A DNA stretch of 64,000 nucleotides from Corylus avellana (Eukaryota; Streptophyta; Magnoliopsida; Fagales; Betulaceae). Shown here in pieces: positions 13,636 through 24,858 of this stretch. Location of the stretch: positions 35,433,689 to 35,497,688 of the forward strand of contig NC_081542.1 of assembly GCF_901000735.1 (NCBI RefSeq). The letters run 5' to 3'. The translations under genes were made by a program, and so were the position numbers. Below the pieces are notes generated by a model that worked only from the letters and a program-made list of their open reading frames with translations, was not told the origin of the DNA and ran no database searches. Every line of letters begins with the position of its first letter. Positions within the stretch are counted from its first letter, which is position 1.

Positions 13636-14090
13636 GTTGCCTTGCCTAACACCTGAAAGTTGACCTTGTATTATTGCAGTTTGTCATTATGGGTACAAGT
13701 GAAGCCTTAGAATTAAAGAAGGTCTTAGTCAAACTCTCCTCTAAACGACTAGAAGCCACTCATGGTATGCGATCATGTGGGTTGCAGCACAATTCTATGC
13801 CTAGTGAGTCTGATGGTGGAAAGAAGTTGGATGTGAAGTATTTCAAAGAAAAATCCTCTATGCCGAGGTCTCACAAGCGTGGAGCTCCAAACTTGATGAA
13901 ATATCAAATAGTGAAGAAGCAAATGATTGATCGTAGTTTGGGTTCAGAGTGTTCCACCAATTTGAAACAATAGAGGACTCATCCAGCTGGTTGGGTTTTC
14001 AACCAACTTATGTCCAGACAAACATGTTTGACAGAACACTTGTCAGTATCCCAAATGAGTAATTCGAACCTAGATTCTGATGTTGAGTAA
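13636..14090 (+). pseudogene. GTE/BET-like bromodomain gene fragment, N-terminal exon (copy A)
   Basis: A frame from about 13636 encodes a lysine/serine-rich segment followed by RTHPAGWVFNQL, which looks like the start of a bromodomain (the first helix of GTE proteins has a similar HPxGWVFN pattern). The domain does not continue: the text turns into a serine-rich tail and stops at 14088-14090. Relative to copy B, CAG has become TAG at 13971-13973, so copy A is further broken. BET/GTE proteins bind acetylated histones in the nucleus; this fragment could not. The assignment rests on this motif plus the tail exon at 16682 and is moderate. The same sequence recurs at 53957-54416. Confidence 0.5.
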
Positions 14091-14187
14091 CTGTTTCTAT
14101 TTTACCATAAATATGTCATATTTTCTTGTATTTCTCCATGATATAATTATTGGCTTGCTGTCGGTGATGATATGTAGCGGCTACAAG

Positions 14188-14705
14188 TGTAACACATCGT
14201 CCCCATATTGGGAAGATGAGAAGAAGCCCACATAGAGTGAGAAGTTTATAAAGATAGTCATGCATGCTAAGTCCCACATTGCCTAGTTACTATGTGAAAC
14301 TGGGCTTTATAATGAATTCTAAGGAAGCTCCAAATTGACTAGTCATTTTGGAGTAATAGTGCAGATGTGGCTAACGCTTTTCCCTAGGTTTGTTACAAGT
14401 AGTATCAAAGCCACCTAGTAACGCTACGTCATGTGGTACTGAAGCATTGCATGACATGGCCCTAACGAGAACGTTAAGAATTTAAGAGTGGTAGTTTGTA
14501 ACACTTTGGCCCCATATTGGGAAGATGAGAAGAAGCCCACATAGAGTGAGTAGTTTATAAAGATAGTCATGCGTGCTAAATCCCACATTGCTTAGTTACT
14601 AGGTGAAACTGGGCTTTATAATAAATTTTAAGAAAGCTCCAAATTGACTAGTCCTTTTTGAGTAATAGCGCAGCTGTGGCTATCGCTTTTCCCTGGGTCA
14701 TTACA
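14188..14705 (+). mobile_element. TRIM 1 (copy A)
   Basis: Two about 210-bp direct repeats (14188-14397 and 14497-14705) starting TGTAACAC and ending TTACA flank a 99-bp interior. Just after the left repeat is AGTATCAAAGCCACC, a decayed primer-binding site for initiator tRNA-Met; copy B has it intact. A purine-rich AAGAGTGGTAG precedes the right repeat. This is a terminal-repeat retrotransposon in miniature with no coding capacity. Confidence 0.85.
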
Positions 14706-14710
14706 AGTTA

Positions 14711-16681
14711 TGTACCACCCCTGCTCAAAGTGGTATGATATTGTCCTCTTTTGGCCAAGCCCACACGGTTTTATTATTGGGTTTACTCTCAAAATGCCTC
14801 ATACCATTTAGAGAGAGTATATTCCATATAAACATACCATCTTTTTCATGCCCAGGTAATGTGGGACATCACAATCACCCCCTCTTAGGACCCAGCGTCC
14901 TCGCTGGCGACCCTCATGGGCTTGTGCACACTCCTAGGGGTGCAAAGGCGGTTACGGTTAGCGGTTAGTGGCAATAACCGTTAACCGTAACCGCCTTAGC
15001 GGTTAGTAGCTTTTACTAACCGCAACTGCTAACCGCCTAGCGGTTAACGGTTAGCGGTTAACCGCCGGTTAACGGTTAGCGAAATAGATAACCGCCCGCT
15101 AACCGCTTTTTTAAAATTGGGCTTTTTTTTTGGGCTTTTTGGGCTTTCTTTAGGGCTTTTTGGGCTTTTTTTTACCCTCATTTTTTTTTTCTTGTATTTT
15201 TAATATCTTCTTGGGCCCAATTGCTATAAAAAGAGCCTATATTGAAAAATCAAATATATTTGACCCAAAATTTACATTTACTTGTACTTTAAAAAATTTT
15301 CCTTAAATATTAAATCATAACCGGTTAATTATTTAAATTCTTATCATATTTACTTATAATCTTTTTTTTTTTTTGAATTGAACTTAATATCTAATGGTAA
15401 ATGGTAATGTTCAAACTCCTAAATCCTAAATTCCTAAAGTATCTAATAATGCTTTAATTAAATTGTAGACTTGTAGTTATAAGTAATATATTGTTTAATT
15501 CAATTGAATCAATGTGATTATAATTGTACATGAATCATATGATTCACTTGTAGACTTATGACTTATGAGTTATGTCATATTATATATGTATTATTTATTA
15601 TTATATAATCATATGATTTAATGATCAAGTCATCATGTGATATAATCGTATCAATTATAGTGATAATATATAAATTACTAAAATTATAATGATAATACAT
15701 TAATACTTAAATTGTGTTTATAAGTAACACATTGGTCATTGTTTAATCCAATGTCAATTACTTAATTTGATATTATACGAATCATATCATCATTGTACAT
15801 TAATAATATGATTCACTTGAAGTCTTGAATAAAGTATTTGAATTGTCATTGAATCATATGATTAAGTATTGATATTATATATTTATATTATTCATATACA
15901 TATGTAGACTTATATAGACTTATAACATATATTGGAAATAAGTCTCTAGATATTTAATTGTTGTATTAGTATGAATTGGTATACTTATGAGTTATGTCAT
16001 ATTATATATGTATAATTTGTTATTATATAATCAAATGATTTAATGATTAATCTCATATGATATAATCATATAAATTATAGTGATAATATATTAATACTCA
16101 AATTGTGATTTAATTATTTTTTCTAAAAAAATTGTGATTTAATGATCAAGTGATTATATGATATAATCATATAAATTATAGTGATAATATATTAATACTC
16201 AAATTGTGATTTAATTATTTTTTAAAAAAAATTGTGATTTAATGATCAAGTGATTATGTTATATGTATAAATATTTTTATAATTATAATTATAAAAATAT
16301 ATTAAATAAAAAGGCGGTTAGAGGTTAGCGGTTACGGTTAGTAGACCCAATAACCGCTAACCGCTAACCGCTAGGCGGTTATAACGGTTAGCGGTTAGCG
16401 GTTAATGCGGTTAGACGGTTAAGCGGTTAGGCGGTTGGCGGTTATAGCGGTTAGCGGGCGCCTTTGCACCCCTACACACTCACCCCATCTCAGGCTGGGC
16501 TATGGCTCTGATACCATATGTAACACCCATGCTCCAAGTGGTATAATATTGTCCACTTTGGGCCAAGCCTGCACGGTTTTATTATTGGATTTACCCTTAA
16601 AAGGACTCATACCATTTAAAGAGAGTATATTTCATATAAACACATCATCTTTTCCATGCACAGGCAATGTGAGACGTCACA
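14711..16681 (-). mobile_element. TRIM 2 (copy A), reversed and split by a hAT element
   Basis: Two about 163-bp direct repeats (14711-14873 and 16519-16681). Read on the minus strand, the right repeat ends GTGTTACA and is followed by TGGTATCAGAGCC, the primer-binding site for initiator tRNA-Met. The interior is interrupted by the hAT-like element at 14935-16474. The right repeat is followed by ACAAG, the same five bases that precede TRIM 1. Confidence 0.85.
14935..16474. mobile_element. Non-autonomous hAT-like element with GCGGTTA subterminal arrays
   Basis: 1540 bp with perfect 16-bp terminal inverted repeats, TAGGGGTGCAAAGGCG. An 8-bp target duplication, CACACTCC/CACACTCA (7 of 8), matches the hAT superfamily. 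Both ends carry dense runs of GCGGTTA/TAACCGC words in both orientations (14945-15105 and 16313-16460). The core is very AT-rich and has no transposase frame. Copy B has the empty site at about 55249-55266. A relative lies at 43489. Confidence 0.9.
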
Positions 16682-16900
16682 ACAAGTGGTTTGGATGATG
16701 AAAACTCATGCCTTAGTTCTCAGCACACACCTGCTGCCGTAGATGTTGTTGCTCCCCAAGGATGTCCGGTTTCTGATGTACAGCAGTCACCAAAGAAGGC
16801 TCTCCATGCGGCAATGATGAAGACCGGTTCGCAGAAACTATTTTGAAAGCACAAAATAAGACACTTTTTGACCATGTAAGATAAGATTTTTATTATGACA
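16682..16900 (+). pseudogene. GTE/BET-like gene fragment, C-terminal exon (copy A)
   Basis: Joined to GGGGCTACAAG-type sequence left of the TRIMs (ending 14187), this reads as one exon with a serine-rich segment, then SPKKALHAAMMKT and, in the neighbouring frame, ILKAQNKTLFDH. GTE-family proteins have a comparable C-terminal Ala/Lys helix (RAAxLKxRFADTILKAxxKTL). A 1-bp difference from copy B shifts the frame near 16825, giving a stop at 16844-16846. The bromodomain body and NET domain are absent between the two fragments. Confidence 0.5.
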
Positions 16901-17759
16901 TTGTCATGACATAGCATTTGGATATCTTTGGTTCTTAGTTGCTCATATATGTTATCTTCTTAATGACTCAAGTCAAAAAGAGCTACGAAATCGAACTAGC
17001 CATACAATCAATCAACTCGAATTTCTCATCTTTTTATGTGAACACTCATTGCTTTGTGAGGCAAGAGGTCTGGTTACTCAATAAGAAACTCAAACTAATG
17101 ATGATTTTTTTTATAAAAAAAAAAATTTTAGCCAAGGTTTTCATCAACTAATCCTCCTACAAATTTCAAGACACACACTCCTCAAGTCAAATCTCATACC
17201 TCACAGACCCTATGGTAATGTGCATGTGATAAACAACTCAAATATGTGAAGTCTCTCTAAGCTAACAGATGAGTCAAAAATCTCAGATTTTTAATGGTGT
17301 GCAATGTTCAAGATTTTAAACAAACAAATAACATATAAACCACAGCTAAAGTGTAATCAAGCTCAAACAATAACATAGCAATTTTTTATTTATTTATTTA
17401 TTTTTTAACAACAAATATAATCAAGAAAGAAAAAGACAGAAATGTCTACCCCACCCCCAAACTGAAATGGCACATTGTCTCCAATGTGTCCAACAATACA
17501 ATACCAGATGGGTGGTGGAAGTCGGGTGTAACATAGAAGAACGCTCCCCCTAAACTTGAATGGTAGACACTTGACCTGAAAAACACAACAAAAACAAAAC
17601 AAAACAGACAAACAAGATCAAATGACAAGGAAAATAATGAGGGTTGCCTCCCACAAGCGCTAAGTTTTAAGTCTTCAGCCAGACTCTCCACAAAACACAA
17701 CAATCACTCTGAATAACTCAGATCCTCCAACAATGTCGTCTCAATCTCCATACTCCTCT

Positions 17760-18850
17760 ACTCTAAGAATGGTTTTAATCTCTGTCCATCCACCTTGAAG
17801 GTGTTACCATTCTTTGGATCCTCAATCTCGATGGCCCCATGAGGAAAAACTGGCCAAATAATAAATGGGCATGTCTAGCGAGATTTCAGCTTACCTGGGA
17901 AGAGATGCAATCGTGAATTATAAAGAAAGACTTTCTGACCAGGCTCAAAAGATCGTCTCAAAATGCTCTGGTCATGAGCCTTCTTCATCTGTTCCTTGTA
18001 CAACTTTGCACAATCATAAGCATCATTCCTCAGCTCCTCTAATTCATTGAGTTGGAGCTTCCTTTGTGAGCCAAACTTTGAAAAATTGCAAGTTCAGCTT
18101 CTTGATTGCCCAATATGCTCGATGCTCAAACTCCACCTGAAGGTGACATGCCTTTCTGTTCACAACCGATTGGGTGACTTCCTAATCGGGGTCTTGAATG
18201 CTGTCTGGTAAGCCCACAGTGCATCACTTAATTGTTGAGACCAATCTTTCCTAGTAGGGTTCACTGTCTTCTCCAAAATGTGCTTGATCTCTCAATTTGA
18301 TACTTCAACTTGTCCACTCGTTTGTGGGTGATTTGGGGTGGCAACCTTGTGTGTGATGAAATATTTCTTCATCAACTGCTTAAAGATCCGGTTGCAAAAA
18401 TGCTTACCTCTATCACTTATGATCGCTCGAGGGGTACCAAAACGAGCAAAAATAGTGTCCTTCAAAAACTGGACCACAACTCTATGGTCATTGGTCTTGC
18501 ATGCAACTGCCCCCACCCATTTGGACACATAGTCCACAGCAACCAAGATGTACAGATAGCCAAAGGAGTTTGGGAATGGTCCCATGAAATCAATTCCCCA
18601 CAAGTCAAAAATCTCAACAATCAAAATGGGGTTGAAGGGCTTCATATTCCTCTTAGAAATACTCCCTACCTTTTGGCAATGCTCACAAGATGTGCAATAT
18701 GCATGTGCGTCTGGGAAAAGGGTAGGCCAATAGAATCCACACTGCAAAATCTTTGTAGTGGTCTTCTTAGCACTGAAATGGCATCCACAAGCATGATCAT
18801 GACAAAAGGAGATGATATTAGATTGATCATGTTCAGCTTTACACCTCCTA
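17760..18850 (-). pseudogene. Integrase region (copy A element)
   Basis: The longest open piece is 18292-18747. It shows part of the zinc-binding region (CTSCEHCQK), catalytic aspartates in WGIDFMGPF and IISDRGKHF, and the glutamate in SGQVEVSN, giving the D-D-E triad. The C-terminal part continues in broken frames toward 17760. Integrase inserts element cDNA into nuclear DNA; this copy is inactive. A 215-codon frame on the opposite strand at 18310-18957 is only its shadow. Confidence 0.85.
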
Positions 18851-18855
18851 ATGAT

Positions 18856-20420
18856 CTACTCGAGACAATACTTGAACAGGTAAGGATTGTCCCAAAAAAA
18901 GTGCTTCACCATAGACAAGAATTTGGACTTATCTTGTCGCCCCCACTGCGAAGGTAGTTGGCCGGTGACAAGATAGTTCACTATGTCAGCAAACCATTGT
19001 GTGGGATTATGAGCAATGTGTATCAATTGATCATCAGGGGAGGTCTCCAAAATGGGTTTGGCGTCCTCGATGTAATCTACAGCCATCCTAGACAAATGTT
19101 TCGCCATCACATTTTCAAAACCCTCTTTATCCCTAATTTCTATGTCGAACTCCTGAAGTAGCAAAATCCATCGGATGAGACGAGATTTAGCATCTTTTTG
19201 GAAAAAAGATACTTCAATGCTGCGTGATCCGAATAGATGATGACTTTAGATCCTAACAAGTAGGATCTAAACTTATCCAGTACAAAAATGACTACCAACA
19301 ACTCTTTCTTAGTCGTAGAGTAATTGAGTTGTGCATCGTTCAGAGTCCTGCTCGCATAGTAAATGACATGGGGAAGTTTATCAACACGCTGCCCCAAAAC
19401 GGCTCCGACTGCATAATCCGATGCGTCACACATGATCTCAAATGGTACATCCCAGTTGGGTGGCTGAATAATGGGTGTGGACATCAGAATTCTCTTCGGA
19501 TCCCCAAATGCTATCTTGCAGTCTTCATCAAATACAAATGAGGCATCCTTCACCAACAACTTGCACAAGGGCCTGGCGATTTTGCTGAAGTCCTGGATAA
19601 ATCGCCCGTAAAAACCTGCATGGCCCAGAAAAGAGTGAACGTCCTTTACCGTACATGGGGGTGAAAGGATGGAAATCAGATCCACCTTCGCTTTGACAAC
19701 CTCAATCCCCCAATGAGATATGACGTGCCCCAAAACAATGCCTTGCTTCACCATAAAATGACATTTTTCCCAATTAAGTGCCAGGTTCTTCCCCTTGCAC
19801 CACATTAAGACCAAAGTGAGGCAGTGTAGACACTCTTCAAATGATGAACCGAAGATGGAGAAGTCGTCCATGAAAATCTCCAAGAAATGCTCTACCATAT
19901 AAGAGAAAATACTGATCATGTACCGCTGAAAAGTAGCATGTGCATTGCATAATCCAAAGGGCATGCGATGGTAGGCGAACGTCCCAAAAGAACAGGTAAA
20001 CGTCATCTTCTTCTGATCTTCGAGGTCCATCGGGACTTAGTTATATCTAGAATAACCATCCAAGAAACTGTAATACTCATGCCCAGCCAAGCCCTCCACC
20101 ATCTGATCAATAAATGGAAGTGGAAAATGATCATTCCTTGTGGCAGCATTTAGCTTGCAGTAGTCTATGCAAACTCTCCATCCTGATTGAACACGAGTTG
20201 GGACCAACTCGTTATCCTTGTTCTTCACTACCGTCAATCCAGCCCGCTTTGGCACAACATGAATCGGGCTTACCCACTTGCTATCAGAGATTGGATAGAT
20301 GATCCCTGCATCCAACAACTTCATCACTTCAGCCCTCACAACCTCTTGCATAGTTGGGTTAAGCCTCCTCTGTGGTTCCCTCGATGGCTTGGCATCCTCC
20401 TCCAAATGTATCTTGTGCAT
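18856..20420 (-). pseudogene. Reverse transcriptase / RNase H (copy A element)
   Basis: Pieces 20037-20420, 19140-20030 and 18856-19164. Reverse transcriptase motifs include [24 protein letters not shown] and the catalytic FMDDFSIFG. RNase H follows with CDASDYAVGAVLG, TKKELL and [10 protein letters not shown]. The frame is cut by a stop just after DGYSRYN (about 20037), a lesion shared with copy B, and by further lesions near 19180. Inactive. Confidence 0.9.
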
Positions 20421-20961
20421 CTATCCTCAATGGTCCAGCCGATAGCTTCCTTGTGCTCTCTTAAAACGTCCAATAATTTCTCCTCTTAAGCATCAACCAA
20501 ATCCGAAGCTATAATCACAGGCAAAGAATCTGCTGGACCTAGGAACTTATACTTAAGATTGTCCAGTAGAGGCTTAAGTTCCTTCTTGAGAGGCTCGGGT
20601 ACTACTGTCTCCTCCTTCTCACTACTCTCCAGAGGAGCAGCCTTTAAAATAGCATCTGCTTGCTCAAGCAACTTATCCAAATCCAAGTCCTCTCCAAACT
20701 AAGCAAAGCATGCCTCTAGGGGGTCATCCATGCTTGATTCTTCAATAGTCTCCTCCATGATCTCCTCTATCAAGCATACATGTTGCACTTCATCATATTC
20801 CAGTGGTTGCTTGCTGATATGAAAAATATTCAGCTCCACTATCATATTTCTGAAGGAAATCTTCATCACCCCCGTCCTACAATTGATCAGGGTGTTAGCC
20901 GTAGCTAGGAATGGTCGCCCTAAGATTACCGGTATTTGAATCCCCACATTCTAAACCGGCT

Positions 20962-21234
20962 CTATGTCAAGCACAATAAAATCCACGGGGAAATAAACTT
21001 ATCCACCTTAATCAAAACATCCTCAAGTATTCCCTGCAGTACCTTCACTAACCTGTCAGCCAATTGCAGTGTCATGGATGTGGGCTTCAACTCTCCTAGC
21101 CCCAACTGCACATAGACTGAGTAGGGCAACAAATTCACACTCGCTCCAAGATCCAATAATGCCCTCTCAATTCGGCTGACTCCTATCATGCAAGCAATAG
21201 TAGGACACCTAGGATCCTTGTACTTGAGGGGCAA
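20962..21234 (-). pseudogene. Aspartic protease region (copy A element)
   Basis: Contains LLDLGASVNLLPYSVY, the retropepsin active-site loop in its Athila form (DLGAS). Neighbouring broken pieces at 20486-20947 hold the protease-RT linker. Frames on both sides end in stops. It would have processed the Gag-Pol polyprotein. Confidence 0.8.
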
Positions 21235-21825
21235 CTTGCATTGCAGGATTGAGCTAACCTATTCGGTCAGGAATGCCTTCTTCGAAACATTTGTCTTCCT
21301 CTTCACTGTAATCAAGTCCTTCAAGAACTTGGCATATGAAGGTACTAGTTGGATGGCGTCCAAAAATGGGATATTAATTTGGACCTGCTTGAACACCTCC
21401 AGAATGTCCTTAAACTTCTCTCCTTTCTTGGGTCCTTGCAACCTTGCAGGGTAAGGTGCTTTAGGCATAAATGACCTGGGAGGGTCCTCAACAATGGCTG
21501 TGGCCGTAGATGGCTCAGCATCTCTCTTCTCCTTGTTGCCACTCTCTTGCCCTTATGGCACAGCTAGGTTTTCTTCAGGAAGAACCACTTGATTGTCCAC
21601 TTGTCTCCCTGACCTCAGTGTGACAATCAACTGCACATGTTCTTGCCCATGTGCAAGACTTGAGGAATTTCCAACCTTATATTGTCCTTTTGGGTTGGGC
21701 ACAGGCTGACTGGGGAACTTTCCCTTTTCTCTCTCACCCAAGTGATTGGCTATCTGTCCAATCTGACTCTCCATCTTCGCAATTGCTTGGGTGTTAACCA
21801 TGGTGGGCAAATTTATCCTGACAAC

Positions 21826-22656
21826 TCAAAAATCCCACTGCTGTGAGCTGTCAAACAACTTGTCTAATGCCTTATACGCTTCATCCCCCGTCAAACTTAA
21901 GAATGCCGCCCCATTCATTGACTCAATCATACTACGGTTGGATTGGGTCAATTCTTGGTAGAAGAACTGAACGAGTCTCCACTTCTCATATCCATGTGGA
22001 GGGCATCTTATCAACAACTCCTTAAATCTCTCCCAACTTTTTGAAAACTTCTCATCCTCATCCTGTCTGCATTCATTTACCTTTGACATTAAGAAAAACT
22101 TGTTATAGAATTAATTCAACAAGCTTTCCCAAGATGTAATAGACCCGAGCGTGTTGGAATTCAACAATGCCCGGGCTTTATCGTGCAAAGAGAAAGGAAA
22201 TAGTCTAAGGTTGACAGACTCTTCGGAAAAATTTTGAAATTTAAAAGTTGCGCACATGTCCTTTAATTTCTTTACATGACGGTAAAGATTTTCAAGTTCT
22301 AGGCCATGGAATGATGGTAGAAGTTGGATGACGTGTGGCTTCAGTTCAAAATGGGTGGCATCGGTTGGTGGTAACACTATACACATATGGGAATTAGTCA
22401 CAATGGGTGCGAACAACTCCCTAAGGGATGTAGTGAAATCCACATTCCAAGCCCTAACTTGCTCAAAATTCTCAGCTCTCGCATCCTTATGCTCAACCCT
22501 AGGTTGCTCCACATTCTGGGGTATGTTATCTCGTTGGTCTCTCATTTGACCTCTATTCTCACTCTCAATAGGTGCTTTCCGTGTTCTCCTAAGAGTTCTA
22601 TCAATGTCGAGATCTAAGGGTATCAACTCTAGGTTCAAGGATCTCTGACCAAGCAT
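21826..22656 (-). pseudogene. gag (copy A element), deleted C-terminus
   Basis: Two pieces (22111-22656 and 21826-22089) match copy B gag, with LRLFPFSLHDKARALL and FKELLIRCPPHGYEKW as landmarks. Relative to copy B about 560 bp are missing at about 21805, removing the C-terminal gag region. The junction has GGG microhomology. A frameshift also separates the two pieces. Confidence 0.85.
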
Positions 22657-23250
22657 ACACCAAATAAAGATACGAAAATGAACTAACTAACAGGAGACAA
22701 AATATTCACAAAAAAGAAAGAGATGCAAATACCAAAAAAAAAAAAAAAAAAAAAAAACTGAAAACAATGTTCACAAAATAAATCTAAAAGAATAAATAAA
22801 ATTTAAAAAAAAAAAAAAAAATTCCTACTTAGCTACTGTTGGTTTGTTGAAGCTGGCTGCAGAGGTGCACTCGATAGTAGTTAAGCTGCGATCGATCGTA
22901 GACGTGCTGGTGCGCTCGAGCATCGCTCTCCTGTGCGCTCGTGCACAAGTATGGAGGTGTCGAGCGTAGGTGCGCGGACAGTGCTATGATAGGCCCAAGT
23001 GCACTCGATCGCAATGGCAGGGACTTGATTTTCGCCAAATCTGCAACAAAACTCAAAAACAATTTCTTTCTCTTTTCTTTTTTTTTTTTTTTCTTTTTAT
23101 TTTATTTTATTTTTTATGTTAGATGAAACAAAATAGAACCAAATAAAAATAAACAAAAATTGCAAAAAGAAAATGAAACAAAAATCTACCTAAACTAGTA
23201 GAAAAATAAAATTAATTCAAATAAAAAATCAATTTTCATAAATCAACAAT

Positions 23251-23268
23251 TCCCCGGCAACGACGACA
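23251..23268 (-). other. Primer-binding site (tRNA-Asp type)
   Basis: On the minus strand GTCGTCGTTGCCGGGGA follows the LTR end. It resembles TGGCGCCGTTGCCGGGGA, the complement of the plant tRNA-Asp 3' end, with a few mismatches. It fixes the element's orientation and the LTR boundary at 23274. Confidence 0.7.
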
Positions 23269-23273
23269 AAATT

Positions 23274-23945
23274 TGAGGTACAAATTTAATTGTACTCGCA
23301 AGCCTACGAGTCGTGTGCAGTAAAGTGTGTGCAAGTGCGAGGTCGATCCACAGGGAATTGTGTATGCAAAAATGAACTTTCTAATTTAAACTAATCCTAA
23401 TTCAACCTAATTCCGCAATTTCGATTTGTGTCGTGCAAACTAAAATAAACAAAATGATTTAACAACAATTAATAGAAAAGTACTAAGGTTTTCCAAATCC
23501 AGTTTTCCAAATTAAACAACATATTCTTGCATTTTATGCATACAATCGACAAACAATAAGTTTTCTACATTGTTCAAAATTCCTAAACACACATATTAAA
23601 TCATTCGATGAATCCATCCGTAAAATGAATCACAACGAATATCCAATTGAGATCAAATCATCTACTGTATCCGGGAATCACAATGGATATAAGTCTCAGT
23701 CAAATCATTCAATGTATCCGAGGATGAAACCCAACGAATATAAAATTTGCATGAATAAAAGACACAACATTCCATCAAATGAAATTAATCAATGCAATTG
23801 AATTGATTTTGAACAACAATTTGATTAAACATCGAATTGTATACATAAAACAACAAGAACATGAATGTTTATCAATGTCGAGGCTTCATCTTCAACCTTA
23901 GTTGAAAGTTTTAGCCTTTCATGATCACAAAACTCATAGTTATAT
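23274..23945 (-). repeat. Truncated 5' LTR of copy A element
   Basis: Matches 62602-63235 of the intact LTR in copy B, then breaks at CATAGTTATATA and joins ATTAAAGAGATG. It contains an extra stretch of about 50 bp near 23660-23710 that looks like an internal tandem duplication absent from copy B. Confidence 0.8.
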
Positions 23946-24607
23946 AAATTAAAGAGATGTACATGTAGCAGGTTTCATATAAAATGTCTTCTAGATATAT
24001 GTATGGATAAGAATTTTAGGGAATCCTAATCCACCTAAAAGAATCAATGATAGGACATATGTCTAAAAAAAATTAATAAAATTTTGGCAGTCCTTTGTAT
24101 CACTTTGTACATATACTCTCAAAACATATAACTCAAAAACTTAAGTGAAAAAAAAAAAATAAAAAAAAAAATAGTAGATTGTAAAATTATGTATTATTAT
24201 CCTAACAATTATGAGCCCATTGATCACATTTTGTAAAATGGATTTCAGGAAAATTCTTTCAACCAATCTCTAAAAAAATTCTGCTTGCTTTTTAATAGAA
24301 ATTAACTAAAAAAAAGAAAAAATTACATATTCTTCTTGTATGCTCAAGGAAAACATGACATTTTTATATACTAGTTCGAGAAATTCCTACGATCCACTTT
24401 GTAAGAAATTTATATCCTTTGTAAAATAACCTACGAATTATAGAGGACGGTAATGTCCAATTCACATTCCAAAATAAAATTTCATAAGTGTCATAATCAC
24501 ACAAAAATATTTAACAATAAATCAGGAGCTAAATTGTGCATGTGAACTTTGACATTCCAAAATACATTGCATCTTAAGGTAAATGACACATTCTAAGTCA
24601 TCACCTA

Positions 24608-24639
<32 letters not shown>

Positions 24640-24858
24640 AATCATCACCTAATTTAACCAAGTCTTAGGATTAGTTAAAAAATGACCTACCAAGGTTTAA
24701 TTTATGAAATCGAATGTGTTTCAGCTTTGTTGCCGAGTCATGGGGAGCAACCTATAAGATGGATTAAAATATCTTGATACTATGTATGAAAATAATATCA
24801 ACTCATTGAATACAAGTAGATGAAAAGAACCGCCAAAATAGCTAGGCCTACCATCGGA
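23946..24858. other. Intergenic, with (ATT)n
   Basis: AT-rich and without a supported gene. It contains an ATT microsatellite at about 24607-24638, repeated in the second unit near 32003-32034. It separates the truncated LTR from the PPR pseudogene. Confidence 0.6.

Larger units (their letters stand above)
12823..23945 (+). repeat. Segmental duplication, copy A
   Basis: Collinear with 53135-63245 from GTTCCACAGGCCC onward, by eye about 92-95% identical. Shared contents are the GTE-like gene fragments, two TRIMs and the minus-strand Athila-like element. Copy A differs by a 1.54-kb hAT insertion (14935-16474), a deletion of about 560 bp in gag (near 21805) and loss of the outer part of the LTR at 23945. 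Confidence 0.9.
16930..23945 (-). mobile_element. Athila-like Ty3/gypsy element, copy A, degenerate
   Basis: Reads leftward: partial 5' LTR (23274-23945), tRNA-Asp-type primer site, gag, protease, reverse transcriptase/RNase H, integrase, then a noncoding 3' interior with the TTTGGGGGTG word (about 17440). There is no 3' LTR: the interior ends in the GTE-like fragment at about 16930, at the same point as copy B. The LTR is cut at 23945 and joined to unrelated sequence. Domain order (RT-RH before INT) and wording fit the Athila lineage. All frames are broken. Confidence 0.88.

Noticed and set aside
14945..15105. Possible interstitial telomere or CRISPR-like array of GCGGTTA words
   Set aside because: Units are not regularly spaced, occur in both orientations, differ from the plant telomere repeat TTTAGGG, and lie inside TIRs with an 8-bp duplication; transposon subterminal repeats explain them.
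18310..18957. 215-codon plus-strand frame
   Set aside because: It lies antisense to the integrase region, which has clear catalytic motifs on the minus strand; its protein shows no recognisable features.
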